Positions 1-8,154 of a stretch of DNA of 39,043 nucleotides are shown one piece after another. The notes under the pieces are model-generated. The model saw only the letters and a list, made by a program, of their open reading frames with translations, made no database searches and was not told the DNA's origin. Each line of letters starts with the position of its first letter. Position 1 is the stretch's first letter. Both the position numbers and the translations under genes were made by a program. The stretch spans positions 1 to 39,043 of the forward strand of contig JAVVTR010000022.1 in assembly GCA_036653535.1 (NCBI GenBank). The letters run 5' to 3'. Source of the DNA: JAVVTR01 sp036653535. GTDB lineage: Bacteria; Bacteroidota; Bacteroidia; Bacteroidales; P3.

Positions 1-396
1 GTTACGCTTGGCATCTTCCTTAGTTTGTCCACCCTCAAGCACACAATCTTTGTAGGGCCACGAAAGAACAACCTCACGGCTCTCCGCCAAAAACTCATCG
101 TCCTTTCCTGTAAGCCCAATCTTATTTTTAAAACTCGTATAAGAGTCCGCCAAAAATCGCTTGTTCATCACAAACTTCTGAAACCGCACCTTGTCAAACA
201 CTAACATTCCATCCACTTCCACAAAGAAGTTATTTTTTAGCCCCTCATGTGTCAGCAGCATCCGAATCAAATCAGGGCGCAACGCCAAGGCTGCCTCCAC
301 AATCGAATTTTTGAGTAGCACTCCATCTTCACTGCAATATCTACTCTCCATCCGGAGTAGCTTCTCCAATTCTTGAAACAAACTCATATTTTCCAT
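1..396 (-). CDS. mod: Type III restriction-modification DNA methyltransferase (Mod), N-terminal fragment
   Basis: Reading the minus strand from an ATG at 396 gives 132 open codons that run off the window edge, so this is the N-terminus of a longer gene. The fragment starts MENMSLFQELEKLL and contains the stretch VLSWPYKDCVLEGGQTKED at about residues 110-128, which I recognise as typical of type III Mod (site-specific adenine methyltransferase) proteins just before their first catalytic motif; an N-terminal helical region with FVEVDGMLVFDK also fits that family. Such enzymes methylate one strand of an asymmetric 5-6 bp site and pair with a Res helicase/nuclease, which should lie beyond the left edge. 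The catalytic DPPY and SAM motifs are not in view, so it is not known whether the gene is intact. A second in-frame ATG lies at 387. A small membrane ORF ends 12 bases upstream, suggesting co-transcription. Confidence 0.8.
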   Translation of the reverse strand, partial: MENMSLFQELEKLLRMESRYCSEDGVLLKNSIVEAALALRPDLIRMLLTHEGLKNNFFVEVDGMLVFDKVRFQKFVMNKRFLADSYTSFKNKIGLTGKDDEFLAESREVVLSWPYKDCVLEGGQTKEDAKRN

Positions 397-407
397 ATCT
401 ATTCTTT

Positions 408-601
408 CTATTTACATACACTAAAGTACAAGGCTATTGCCGAAATAGCAACTGCTATTAGGGATATTGCCGTATTTATCCAGTACTTCTTATCATCCCA
501 AATAGATGGGGTTTTCAATTTAGGGGTTTTAAACAAGTACGTTTTGCCATAGTCTGTCAAGTTTGTGATATCTTTTATCCTATTTCCTGTTTGTTATCCA
601 T
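408..601 (-). pseudogene. Small single-TM protein ORF, apparently frameshifted
   Basis: The minus-strand frame ending in TAG at 410-408 encodes a credible small protein end: NLTDYGKTYLFKTPKLK, then SIWDDKKYW, then a hydrophobic segment INTAISLIAVAISAIALYF and a terminal SVCK. The same frame has no ATG before a stop at 596-594. An ATG at 601 starts MDNKQEIG in a neighbouring frame and stops after eight codons, so ATG and body are joined only by a one- or two-base shift near position 575-585. The reading is either a frameshifted gene, a sequencing or assembly error, or a shorter protein starting at a TTG at 560 (50 residues). It has no family I recognise. It lies 12 bases upstream of the mod start, same strand, so it probably shares a transcript with the methyltransferase. 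Confidence 0.45.
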
Positions 602-668
602 TAAAGCCTATCAAAATTGAGTCTTGCTGTGGTTTTATTCAACCCCTACCAATAGCATCACATCTACA

Positions 669-676
669 CAAAGATA
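669..676 (-). promoter_or_regulatory. Putative Bacteroidota -7 box for the small ORF/mod transcript
   Basis: The minus strand reads TATCTTTG here, matching the Bacteroidota primary-sigma -7 consensus TAnnTTTG. A start site would fall near 662, about 60 bases before the ATG at 601. No convincing -33 TTTG is seen at the expected spacing. Confidence 0.4.
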
Positions 677-733
677 TTGATTTTTGTCGATATTAATCGT
701 ATTTACTTGATGGTTATTTTCATACATCTTACT

Positions 734-766
734 AAAAAGAGCGTCCCGATGGAAGGGAACGCCCTT
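734..766 (-). terminator. Imperfect hairpin followed by T-run (minus strand)
   Basis: Arms 766-755 (aagggcgttccc on the minus strand) and 747-737 (gggacgctctt) pair with one mismatch and one bulge around a 7-base loop, and the minus strand continues into five Ts (738-734). It lies about 325 bases past the stop of the fused oxidoreductase gene and before the mod promoter, so it likely insulates the two transcripts. Confidence 0.55.
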
Positions 767-1090
767 AAGAATAATTGCTATTTATGGAATAAACAGCAAT
801 TAAAGATACGGTGCATGGTGTGAAATTGCAAATTAATTGTTGTCGCCTATGAGCTATTTTAGAAATTGCCAATAAAGTAAAATAAGAACGACTCCTATTG
901 TTTAGTTGCTATGGGGAGTGGGATTCTATTTCTTTATAATTAAAATGCGATTGATCCAAGTTTAGTACACATAAATATATATAGGGGGTGCAAAAAGGGT
1001 GTAGGATTTTCAAAATTTGTCGTTTTAATTTCTCTGTTTTGTATTGGCCTTTTTAGTGAATAATTACCCTTACCCTATTGCTTGCACTCT
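767..1090. other. Intergenic stretch without a recognisable gene
   Basis: No codon-like reading frame was found. One hairpin stands out: aattgct at 773-779 pairs perfectly with agcaatt at 795-801, with an inner ttta/taaa pairing (781-784 with 790-793). The rest is AT-rich with scattered stops in all frames that I checked. This is the 3' flank of the fused oxidoreductase gene. Confidence 0.4.
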
Positions 1091-4000
1091 CTATTTAAAC
1101 GCATTTTCTCGTAAGGCATCCCCATCCAAAGCTAAGCGATGAAAATAATCCGGAACAGGCATAGAACGCATAGCATCTACATATAGCTTAGCCATGTACA
1201 TCGAAAGCATAAACCCATGCCCTCTCAATCCTACAAACAGGCCGGCTTTAGGATCAATAATATAACGAGGCTCTGTGTAGTAACCAGCCCAAGAGGCCTG
1301 AAAGCCTTCTCCCTTCAAAGAAGGAATCCAAGAAAGTAGGGTTTTTGCCGTAAATTCCAAAAATGCTTTGGAATTGGTGCGAATATTTGCATTGGCTGCC
1401 ATAGCATCCACCGCCGGAGAAGCACATAATAAAATCTGCCCTGTACTTCTAAGTTGTTGTCCATAAATAGCATTAAATCCATCTTGTGTTTGCCTATCAA
1501 TGAGCATATCTAAACTATCCCCATTTAAACCCAGTAAAGGTAGACGACGTGTTATAAACGCCTGATGTTTCACCGGATATAAACCTGTTTGATAGCCTAA
1601 CATATGCGAAAATTTCTCCGCATTAGATCCTAAGGCATTGACAAAATATTCACAATGGCATTTTACATACTCCCCGTAATGGGTTCTAATCCAAACCAAA
1701 TATTCTTTAGAGGTTTTTTCAACGGAAATAACACTGCAATTTTCTAATACTACTCCCCCATTTTGTTTTCCTATCTCTCTAAGCAAATCTATGGTCTTTC
1801 CTGGCGTTGCCTGCCAACAATTTCTACTAATTTGTGCGGAGGAATACTGACTTAAATTTGGGTTTATATAGGGCGAAATTTCTTTGGTAAAATCGGAACG
1901 GGGAACCATATAGGCATCCGACCACGATAGGGCTTGTTCTAAGGCTTGATAACTAGCTTGGTCGTGAGCAAAACTTACATATCGGGTTTTCTTGAAATCT
2001 ATACTTCTAAGGGATTCCAAATTTTGAAAAAGCTCCATGTTGTGCCGGGCAATATCGGCCAATTCTGGAACCGAAAATGCGGGTCTACCTCCTGCTAAAT
2101 TTCTCCAAGAACTTCCTCTTGCCGTATTAGCCAATAAGGGAAAGAGCTTGGCTTCCGACATATAGCGAAACAAAGACGAACCAGCCATGCCTCCTCCGGC
2201 AATAAAGGCTCTCACATTAATTTCTTTATGATTCTTTGGAAAAATATGAAAAGTAGGCTCTGTAGATGGAACCAACTCTCCTATTTGCAAAGGATTCGAC
2301 ATGGGCGCTCTTGGGGTAGAATCACCAGTAACTTCTATACCATAAGCTTTTAAAGCATTTTTTAAGCGAGGAATACAACGTTTCCCCCGACAGGGACCCA
2401 TCCCTAAATGGGTGGTATGCTTAATTTCATCTATGGAAATAAATTTACGCCCACCAATTTGTTCTAAAACTTCTTCTATAGGCACATCATCACAATGACA
2501 AATATAGGTTTTTCCTTCTGTATTTAATGGGACTTTCTTCTCTTGCTTACTTTTGTTTCTCTGTAGAACCGTGCCTATTTGCCGATTTTCAAAGCCTTGT
2601 GCTCGTAAGTTGGAGGAACAGGAGTTGGTTCCCTCTGAAATTTCCAAAACAGAAAATCCTCTAATTTCCAACAATTTATCTGCATTTGGAAAATCATCGG
2701 GAGAACAAAGAATACGAGCTATATTGGTTTTGGTAGGCTTAATGAAAATTTTATCTACCAGCCCTCGTCCTATTTTGCTTCCTGTGGTATCGCATAATTG
2801 CACTTCCGTCTTTTCTTTTAAGTCGTATTCAAACGGCAAGAAAACCAAATTCTTTTTAGGTTGGAAGCCAAAGATCGCTAAACCAGGACATTGTGAAACA
2901 CAATCCATACATCCAATACATTTATGGTAATCTATAGATGGGGTGGTAGAAGTAGATGTTTTGGTAATAGCGCCGTATTTACACGCAAAGGAACAGGGAT
3001 TACAGGCAAAGGCATAAAGACAATCTAAAATAACAAAGGGTTTGTCGCCCCGTTCAAGCATATCGGGCAAATTTGGTTTTTGCTTTTGGGAGATCGGCTT
3101 TTGCTGAGAATCAATATACATCTTCGATATAGCCAAATAGTGATCGTAGGGAAAAGGAACGGAAAGGGCCTGCAAAATTTCATAAGCACATTGCTTTCCT
3201 CTAAGAACGGCGCTGGTTCCCTCTCCAATACGCACCGCATCGCCCACTCCTCTACAGTTTTCTCCAAAAATTTCTTTTCCTTTAATAAGCAGTTGATTAT
3301 CTGGCAGAAGACCGGTACATATATTAATTACATCTATATCTCGTATTTCTTTTTCGGTTCCCTCTATGGGTTTGAAATCCTTACAATCCGCTACTACGGC
3401 GCCTATGATGCCGGTATGATTCTCGTTGGGAATAGCTTTTATCAACATCTTGGAGGTAAAAATAGGGATGCCTATTCTCTGCACTCTATTTCGTTGAACC
3501 GGAAAACCCCCAAAAACAGGAGCCGCTTCCAAAATAGCTTTTACTTCTGCCCCCGCTTGAAAAGCTTGATAGGACGTTAAATAGCCAATATTTCCAGCTC
3601 CTATGGTAAGTATGTTTTTGCCTAATAAAGTAAATTCGCTATTCATCATTTTTTGGAACACGGCAGCGGTGTAAACGCCTGGCAAATCATCGTTTTCAAA
3701 GGCTGGCATAAAGGGCAATGCGCCGGTAGCAACTACCAATTGCTCGCAATCTACATAAAATATTTCATCATTATCTAAATTCTTCACCCCTAATTTTTTC
3801 CCATCTAAAACATCCCAAACGGTGCAGCGCAAAAGAATTCCATCCTGATTTTCTCCAGCTAAATGCCGAGCAATGTCAAAGCCACGCATCCCTCCAAAAC
3901 GTTTCTCTTGTTCAAAAAAGAAAAACGCATGGGTCTGCATTAAAAATTGTCCTCCCACCTTGGCATTAGAGTCTATAACTATGTTCTGAATGCCATATTT

Positions 4001-4597
4001 GTTTAATTCTTCCCGCACTGCAAGCCCAGAGGGACCGGCCCCTATAATTACCACCGTGGTGTGATAACATAAATTAGAAGTGTTTTTGTTTTCGGAAAAC
4101 GTTTTCGTGCCTGTAGCGGAAATTGCACAAGAAGTCTCTATAGAAACGCTATTGGGGCTATCTGGGCTATCTAGGCTGGCCGAACTAACGGAGCCTGCTG
4201 AGCTGGTTAAACTTTTTGAGCTAGTTGAGCCTGCTGAGCTGGCGGGCCTTGCTGGGCGGTCTTCCTGATTTTCCTCCCTTTGTGCAAAAGTTGCCTCTTT
4301 GGTATTTTTATTAGAAGAAATGGGTTCTACCTTATGAATCCCGTCGACCAAAGTAACGCAAATGCGTCGAACATGGCCATCTACTAACATTTCGCAAGCT
4401 CCGCATTTGCCAATACCACATTCTAAACTACGTTCACGATTTTTAAGACTATGAGAGTGAACCGGAAAGCCCGCTTGATGCAAAGCAGCGGCAATAGTCT
4501 GCCCCTTTATGGCAGGTATCTCATTATTTAAAAAAACAAAAGTAAATTTTTCTTCGGTAGGAACCGAAAGAATAGGATGTTTAATGATTTTGAACAT
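1091..4597 (-). CDS. Five-module fused amino-acid-dehydrogenase-like flavoprotein (2Fe-2S / FAD-NAD / 2x4Fe-4S / BFD / DAO)
   Basis: A single 1,168-residue protein carries modules normally found as separate subunits of sarcosine oxidase-, hydrogen cyanide synthase- or proline/hydroxyproline dehydrogenase-like complexes. In order: a plant-type 2Fe-2S domain (Cys60, 65, 68, 80); a Ser/Pro/Ala/Gly-rich linker (about 113-175); a pyridine-nucleotide-disulfide-type flavoprotein with VVIIGAGPSGLA at 182-193 and a second nucleotide site TIGAGNIGYL at 331-340; a ferredoxin-like pair of 4Fe-4S sites (Cys526, 532, 535, 539 and Cys560, 563, 566, 570); a BFD-like 2Fe-2S domain (Cys700, 702, 736, 741); and a DAO-type FAD oxidase/dehydrogenase domain starting at FIAGGGMAGSS (about 798). 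No GcvT-like folate domain is present, arguing against true sarcosine oxidase. The likely role is FAD-linked oxidation of an imino or amino acid with internal electron transfer; the substrate is unknown. It has no signal peptide, so it is probably cytoplasmic, and appears monocistronic. Confidence 0.8.
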   Translation of the reverse strand: MFKIIKHPILSVPTEEKFTFVFLNNEIPAIKGQTIAAALHQAGFPVHSHSLKNRERSLECGIGKCGACEMLVDGHVRRICVTLVDGIHKVEPISSNKNTKEATFAQREENQEDRPARPASSAGSTSSKSLTSSAGSVSSASLDSPDSPNSVSIETSCAISATGTKTFSENKNTSNLCYHTTVVIIGAGPSGLAVREELNKYGIQNIVIDSNAKVGGQFLMQTHAFFFFEQEKRFGGMRGFDIARHLAGENQDGILLRCTVWDVLDGKKLGVKNLDNDEIFYVDCEQLVVATGALPFMPAFENDDLPGVYTAAVFQKMMNSEFTLLGKNILTIGAGNIGYLTSYQAFQAGAEVKAILEAAPVFGGFPVQRNRVQRIGIPIFTSKMLIKAIPNENHTGIIGAVVADCKDFKPIEGTEKEIRDIDVINICTGLLPDNQLLIKGKEIFGENCRGVGDAVRIGEGTSAVLRGKQCAYEILQALSVPFPYDHYLAISKMYIDSQQKPISQKQKPNLPDMLERGDKPFVILDCLYAFACNPCSFACKYGAITKTSTSTTPSIDYHKCIGCMDCVSQCPGLAIFGFQPKKNLVFLPFEYDLKEKTEVQLCDTTGSKIGRGLVDKIFIKPTKTNIARILCSPDDFPNADKLLEIRGFSVLEISEGTNSCSSNLRAQGFENRQIGTVLQRNKSKQEKKVPLNTEGKTYICHCDDVPIEEVLEQIGGRKFISIDEIKHTTHLGMGPCRGKRCIPRLKNALKAYGIEVTGDSTPRAPMSNPLQIGELVPSTEPTFHIFPKNHKEINVRAFIAGGGMAGSSLFRYMSEAKLFPLLANTARGSSWRNLAGGRPAFSVPELADIARHNMELFQNLESLRSIDFKKTRYVSFAHDQASYQALEQALSWSDAYMVPRSDFTKEISPYINPNLSQYSSAQISRNCWQATPGKTIDLLREIGKQNGGVVLENCSVISVEKTSKEYLVWIRTHYGEYVKCHCEYFVNALGSNAEKFSHMLGYQTGLYPVKHQAFITRRLPLLGLNGDSLDMLIDRQTQDGFNAIYGQQLRSTGQILLCASPAVDAMAANANIRTNSKAFLEFTAKTLLSWIPSLKGEGFQASWAGYYTEPRYIIDPKAGLFVGLRGHGFMLSMYMAKLYVDAMRSMPVPDYFHRLALDGDALRENAFK

Positions 4598-4689
4598 AAT
4601 ACTTTATATTTATTCGCACTATATAAACTTTTATAAAAAATAACTTTAATCAATAGAACGTATGGAATTTAGAAATTTTTTACAAAACT

Positions 4690-4697
4690 CAAAGTTA
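4690..4697 (-). promoter_or_regulatory. Putative -7 box for the fused oxidoreductase gene
   Basis: The minus strand reads TAACTTTG, a match to TAnnTTTG, about 93 bases upstream of the ATG at 4597. The identical octamer lies upstream of serS. No clear -33 element was seen. Confidence 0.4.
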
Positions 4698-4779
4698 TAA
4701 AAAATATAAACAGGGAAAACATATATCCCAATTATTTTAACCCACTATCTCCTTAAATTACGAGTAAGAGGCCCGTTTG

Positions 4780-4866
4780 CTTGGTCTATGTTGGCGCAGG
4801 TGGCTGGTATGTGGCTATGCTGGTATGCTGGTGTGTGCGATGCTTGGTGTCCGCAATGCGGATGTA
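4780..4866. repeat. Degenerate short repeats rich in CTGGTATG / GGCTATG
   Basis: Within the 387-base spacer between rsmA and the fused oxidoreductase gene, CTGGTATG occurs at least twice with related GGTGTG, GGCTATG and GCTTGGTG copies, G-rich on the plus strand in otherwise AT-rich sequence. It ends in a small palindrome, ccgcaatgcgg. No gene was seen in the rest of this spacer apart from the hairpin at 4886-4917 and the promoter box. Confidence 0.45.
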
Positions 4867-4885
4867 GGCTATCTCTAATAATAGT

Positions 4886-4917
4886 AAGAGATCGTCCATT
4901 TTTATCGACGATCTCTT
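4886..4917 (-). terminator. Perfect 11-bp hairpin downstream of rsmA
   Basis: aagagatcgtc at 4886-4896 pairs perfectly with gacgatctctt at 4907-4917 around a 10-base loop. It lies 68 bases past the rsmA stop on the minus strand. There is no strong T-run after it, so it may be a terminator of the weaker Bacteroidota type or an mRNA 3'-end stabiliser. Confidence 0.5.
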
Positions 4918-4984
4918 TAATCTATGCCTGTAAGGACAAGTAAGTAAATAAATAAGTAAATAAATGGAACTATTTATCCCTTTT

Positions 4985-5986
4985 CTAAACCTCTCGCAAT
5001 TTTTCTATAGCCTGTGTGATTTTTACAAAATCCGCTACAGAAAGTTGTTCTGCTCTCTGCCCTAAATAATCGGCTGGAATAGTACTTATTGCAGACGCCC
5101 TTCCCTTTTTTGGATTTGTTTCCACAGAAGAATACTCTAAGGCTAAACTATTTAAAGCATTACGTAAAGTCTTACGCCTTTGATTAAAAGCCGTTTTAAC
5201 CACATTTACAAACAATTTTTCGTTACAATCCAATTTACTTACCCCATTGCGTTTCAAGCGAATTACGCCAGAGCGAACCTGTGGAGGTGGTGTAAATTGA
5301 TCCGGTTCTACCGTAAAAAGATATTCTATATCGTAAAAAGCTTGCAACAAAACACTTAGTATTCCATAAGTTTTGCTCCCAGCAGAGGCGGCAACCCGCT
5401 CGGCTACTTCTTTTTGAAACATACCCACCACCATTGGAACCAGCTCTTTGTTTTCTAATACCTTAAACAATATTTGACTAGAAATATTATAGGGAAAATT
5501 TCCAATAATTCCGAATTTCTCCCCCCGAAAAACTTGCGTTAGGTTCATCCGTAAAAAATCGGCTTCTATTAATTTTCCGTCGCCCGTATGAGTAGGAAAA
5601 TGATTCTGTAAGTAAATTACCGACTCCCTATCTATTTCTACTAACTTTACCTCCCACTGGGTATTTTTCCAAAGAAACTGAGTTAAAATTCCCATACCCG
5701 GACCGATTTCCAAAACATTCTTCAAAGAAAACACTTGCTCTTGCCCTTGCCCTTGCTCTTGCCCTTTGGAAATATCCAAATTAGACGGATCTAATTCCGC
5801 CCCTTTTAATTCCTCCCCTTTTAAACTTTCTGCAATTTGTTCTGCCACTGCCGCATTACGAAGAAAATGCTGTCCCAAATATTTCTTCGCTTGCACCCGG
5901 TTGCTATCCGAAAAATTTCCATTATTATACGTCTTACCCGTTGGATTAGCACGCCATTTACTACGATCATTTTTTTTATATACCAT
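4985..5986 (-). CDS. rsmA: 16S rRNA (adenine1518/1519-N6)-dimethyltransferase RsmA (KsgA)
   Basis: Dimethylates two adjacent adenines in the 3'-terminal hairpin of 16S rRNA during late small-subunit assembly. Family motifs are plain: YLGQHFLRN at 36-44, the SAM-binding VLEIGPGMGILTQFL at 91-105, VEIDRE around 116-121, EADFL at 141-145 and the target-base motif NFPYNIS at 163-169. At 333 residues it is longer than the usual 260-280. The excess is a basic, Asn-rich N-terminal tail of about 30 residues and an insertion at about 57-86, between the first helix and motif I, made of two short repeats (KGEEL/KGAEL and GQEQGQGQEQ). The insertion sits in a loop before the SAM site and leaves every motif intact, so activity is expected. 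The gene follows the serS-TPR pair by 92 bases on the same strand and ends before a strong hairpin. Confidence 0.93.
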   Translation of the reverse strand: MVYKKNDRSKWRANPTGKTYNNGNFSDSNRVQAKKYLGQHFLRNAAVAEQIAESLKGEELKGAELDPSNLDISKGQEQGQGQEQVFSLKNVLEIGPGMGILTQFLWKNTQWEVKLVEIDRESVIYLQNHFPTHTGDGKLIEADFLRMNLTQVFRGEKFGIIGNFPYNISSQILFKVLENKELVPMVVGMFQKEVAERVAASAGSKTYGILSVLLQAFYDIEYLFTVEPDQFTPPPQVRSGVIRLKRNGVSKLDCNEKLFVNVVKTAFNQRRKTLRNALNSLALEYSSVETNPKKGRASAISTIPADYLGQRAEQLSVADFVKITQAIEKLREV

Positions 5987-6078
5987 GTATGATTATTTAT
6001 ATATCGAAACCGTCCAATAATTTGAAGCTCACAACCAGCAGACTATCACTGCACCACTCGCAGCCTGTCCCCGTGTTG

Positions 6079-8151
6079 CTATTTGTTATCTCCCCTCAGA
6101 ATTCTGTATCTTTCTCTAGCAAGTGGCACTAAACTCGAACTGGTAAATTCTGTAAAAATTCTTTCGTACCTTTGCTTTGCTTGCTCTTTATTTTCCTCAC
6201 ATTCCGACCATGACCTTTCTTGTTTTTCGTTTTCCAATTTTATGGTCGCTATCTCTGTATCTTCCATTTTCCTAAGCGTTCCCACCTTATCCTTAACATG
6301 GCCGCTTTTTACCCCCAACTCTACCCCTTCTTGGCATTTTTTATTTTCCAACAAATTTGCCGACAAAAACAAAGCATCGTCTGCCAAAAATCCTGTAGGG
6401 TACCCATCATAAACCTTTTTAAAACAATCTAATGCTTGATCTACCGAATCTATTTTTATATAAATTTGCGCTTTCTTGTAATAAACATCCTCCCAAAGGG
6501 CCTCCTCTCCCGGCAAAGTCAAAACGCTGTCTAATATACTTAGAGCATTTAGGTATAAACGTCGGTAAACCATCCCATCGGCTCTTGATACATAACTAAG
6601 ACCCAGGTAATTACTATCTGAATTATTGTTTTCCTTTATCAATAAAGAAAGTTCCATTGCATCATTAGCAATGGTTTTTGAGGTGGCCGCTTTTAACACA
6701 TCTAACTGAGATTTAGCCCATTCAAATTCACCTATATAATAAAAGAGCCGAGCATTTTGCAATTTAGCATAAAAACCTATGGCGTCTTGCTTAAAATCTT
6801 TTTCCACTTGTCCGTAAAGTAGAGTGGCATCCCATATACGATTCAAAAACAATAAAATATCAGCCAAGTCAACTTTGAGTTGTGCCTTATCCCAAATCGA
6901 TAAATTGGGCCAAGCCAAGGCTTGTTCTAATAAAAAGACAGCACTATCCCCCTGCTGTGTATAATACGCATAAATTCTTGCTAAATTACGACATAAGGGA
7001 AGAGCCTCTTCTTTTCCTAATTCCAAAAGCAAATTTTGATACTCTTTTTTAAGCTCCTGTATTTTTGTATCCTCTTTTATCTGCTGCTTTTCCAATTGTT
7101 TAAAATACAAATTCAGTAAATTAATTTTACTTTTACGAACATAAGCCATGGAAAGACCCGTGTTTTCCTTTTCGTATCTTTCTATCAAGCTACGATAGGC
7201 CTTTTCTGCAATATTAAAATACTCGTTTTCATCGGCCATACAAGCAATTTCGTACCACTTTTTTCCCCCATCCCTAAAACGCTGCAAATAAGTTTGAGCT
7301 TGGTTCAAGGCTTGCTCAAAATCTTTTTCCTGCACAAGGATCCAAATCAATAAATCTTGTATCGTTTTATTTCCAGCTTGTTTTTGTACTTTTTGATAAA
7401 GAATTTTCTTTATTTGCATGCCAACACCCCCGCCAGCACCCTCGCCAGCAGCTCCCCCATCTGTAGATTTTGATTCCGAACCCGATACTAAGGCTTGCAA
7501 ATCCATCCATACCTGTGACTCTGCTTGCGGATGTTTTTCCAATAAAGTCAAATATTCCTCCATCATTTCCGGTATGCGCCAAGAAAGTCGGTACAAAACA
7601 GCAAGTTCATAGGCATACATTTCCGAAAGCCCTGTCCATTTCCGTGCATTTTGGTATAGTTGAATAGAATAGTCGTAAGTAGCTGTTTTCCTAATAAGAT
7701 ACTGAGAAACTTCTGAAAAAGAATACCTTACAGATGAAAAGTCGGTCTCCTCTGTAATTTTTTTAAATTGTTTTTCGGCTTTAGCCTTTTGTCCTTGCAA
7801 AAGATAAATTTGCCCCAAATCGATAGTACAAAAAACAGTACTTGCCTCTTTTTTCGCCTGTTTGCGTACTAATTTTTCGGCTTGCGCATATTGTTGCAAA
7901 TCTAATAAAATAGATAAATATTCCTGATATATAAAAACTTGCGGATCTTTTTCGTAAAGCGACTCGTATAAATGCAAGGCCTTTTCCATTTGCCCGCTAT
8001 TTCTATAGCGTTGAGCCAATTGTAAATCGTTCTTCCCTTCGGTTTTAGTATTTTGAGCCACTCCAAAAGACAAACCACTCCCCAAAAGAATAAGCCAAAA
8101 GAGCAATGTATTTTGAACCCTACAAAACGGGTTTTTCGTTTTTCTTAGCAA
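6079..8151 (-). CDS. Exported tetratricopeptide-repeat protein
   Basis: A 690-residue protein with an N-terminal hydrophobic signal (LLFWLILLGSGLSFGVAQ, about residues 16-33) followed by many TPR-like helical pairs, for example MEKALHLYESLYEKDP near 55-70 and LDCFKKVYDGYPTGFLADDALF near residue 575, the latter resembling YfgC/BamD-type TPRs. It should act outside the cytoplasm, in the periplasm or at a membrane, as a protein-interaction scaffold; no enzymatic motif was seen. The only plausible start is TTG at 8151, three bases after the serS stop, so it is probably translationally coupled to serS; the next in-frame Met is about residue 55 and would lose the signal peptide. A Gly/Ala-rich insertion at about 225-243 (GGAAGEGAGGGVG) and a charged stretch near residue 620 look like low-complexity expansions. 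Precise function is unknown. Confidence 0.75.
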   Translation of the reverse strand: MLRKTKNPFCRVQNTLLFWLILLGSGLSFGVAQNTKTEGKNDLQLAQRYRNSGQMEKALHLYESLYEKDPQVFIYQEYLSILLDLQQYAQAEKLVRKQAKKEASTVFCTIDLGQIYLLQGQKAKAEKQFKKITEETDFSSVRYSFSEVSQYLIRKTATYDYSIQLYQNARKWTGLSEMYAYELAVLYRLSWRIPEMMEEYLTLLEKHPQAESQVWMDLQALVSGSESKSTDGGAAGEGAGGGVGMQIKKILYQKVQKQAGNKTIQDLLIWILVQEKDFEQALNQAQTYLQRFRDGGKKWYEIACMADENEYFNIAEKAYRSLIERYEKENTGLSMAYVRKSKINLLNLYFKQLEKQQIKEDTKIQELKKEYQNLLLELGKEEALPLCRNLARIYAYYTQQGDSAVFLLEQALAWPNLSIWDKAQLKVDLADILLFLNRIWDATLLYGQVEKDFKQDAIGFYAKLQNARLFYYIGEFEWAKSQLDVLKAATSKTIANDAMELSLLIKENNNSDSNYLGLSYVSRADGMVYRRLYLNALSILDSVLTLPGEEALWEDVYYKKAQIYIKIDSVDQALDCFKKVYDGYPTGFLADDALFLSANLLENKKCQEGVELGVKSGHVKDKVGTLRKMEDTEIATIKLENEKQERSWSECEENKEQAKQRYERIFTEFTSSSLVPLARERYRILRGDNK

Positions 8152-8154
8152 ATC

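Noticed and set aside
191..376. 61-codon plus-strand frame near the left edge
   Set aside because: It is antisense to the mod N-terminus, which has clear family motifs.
2553..3580. Plus-strand frames opposite the fused oxidoreductase
   Set aside because: They lie entirely antisense to cysteine-motif-bearing coding sequence.
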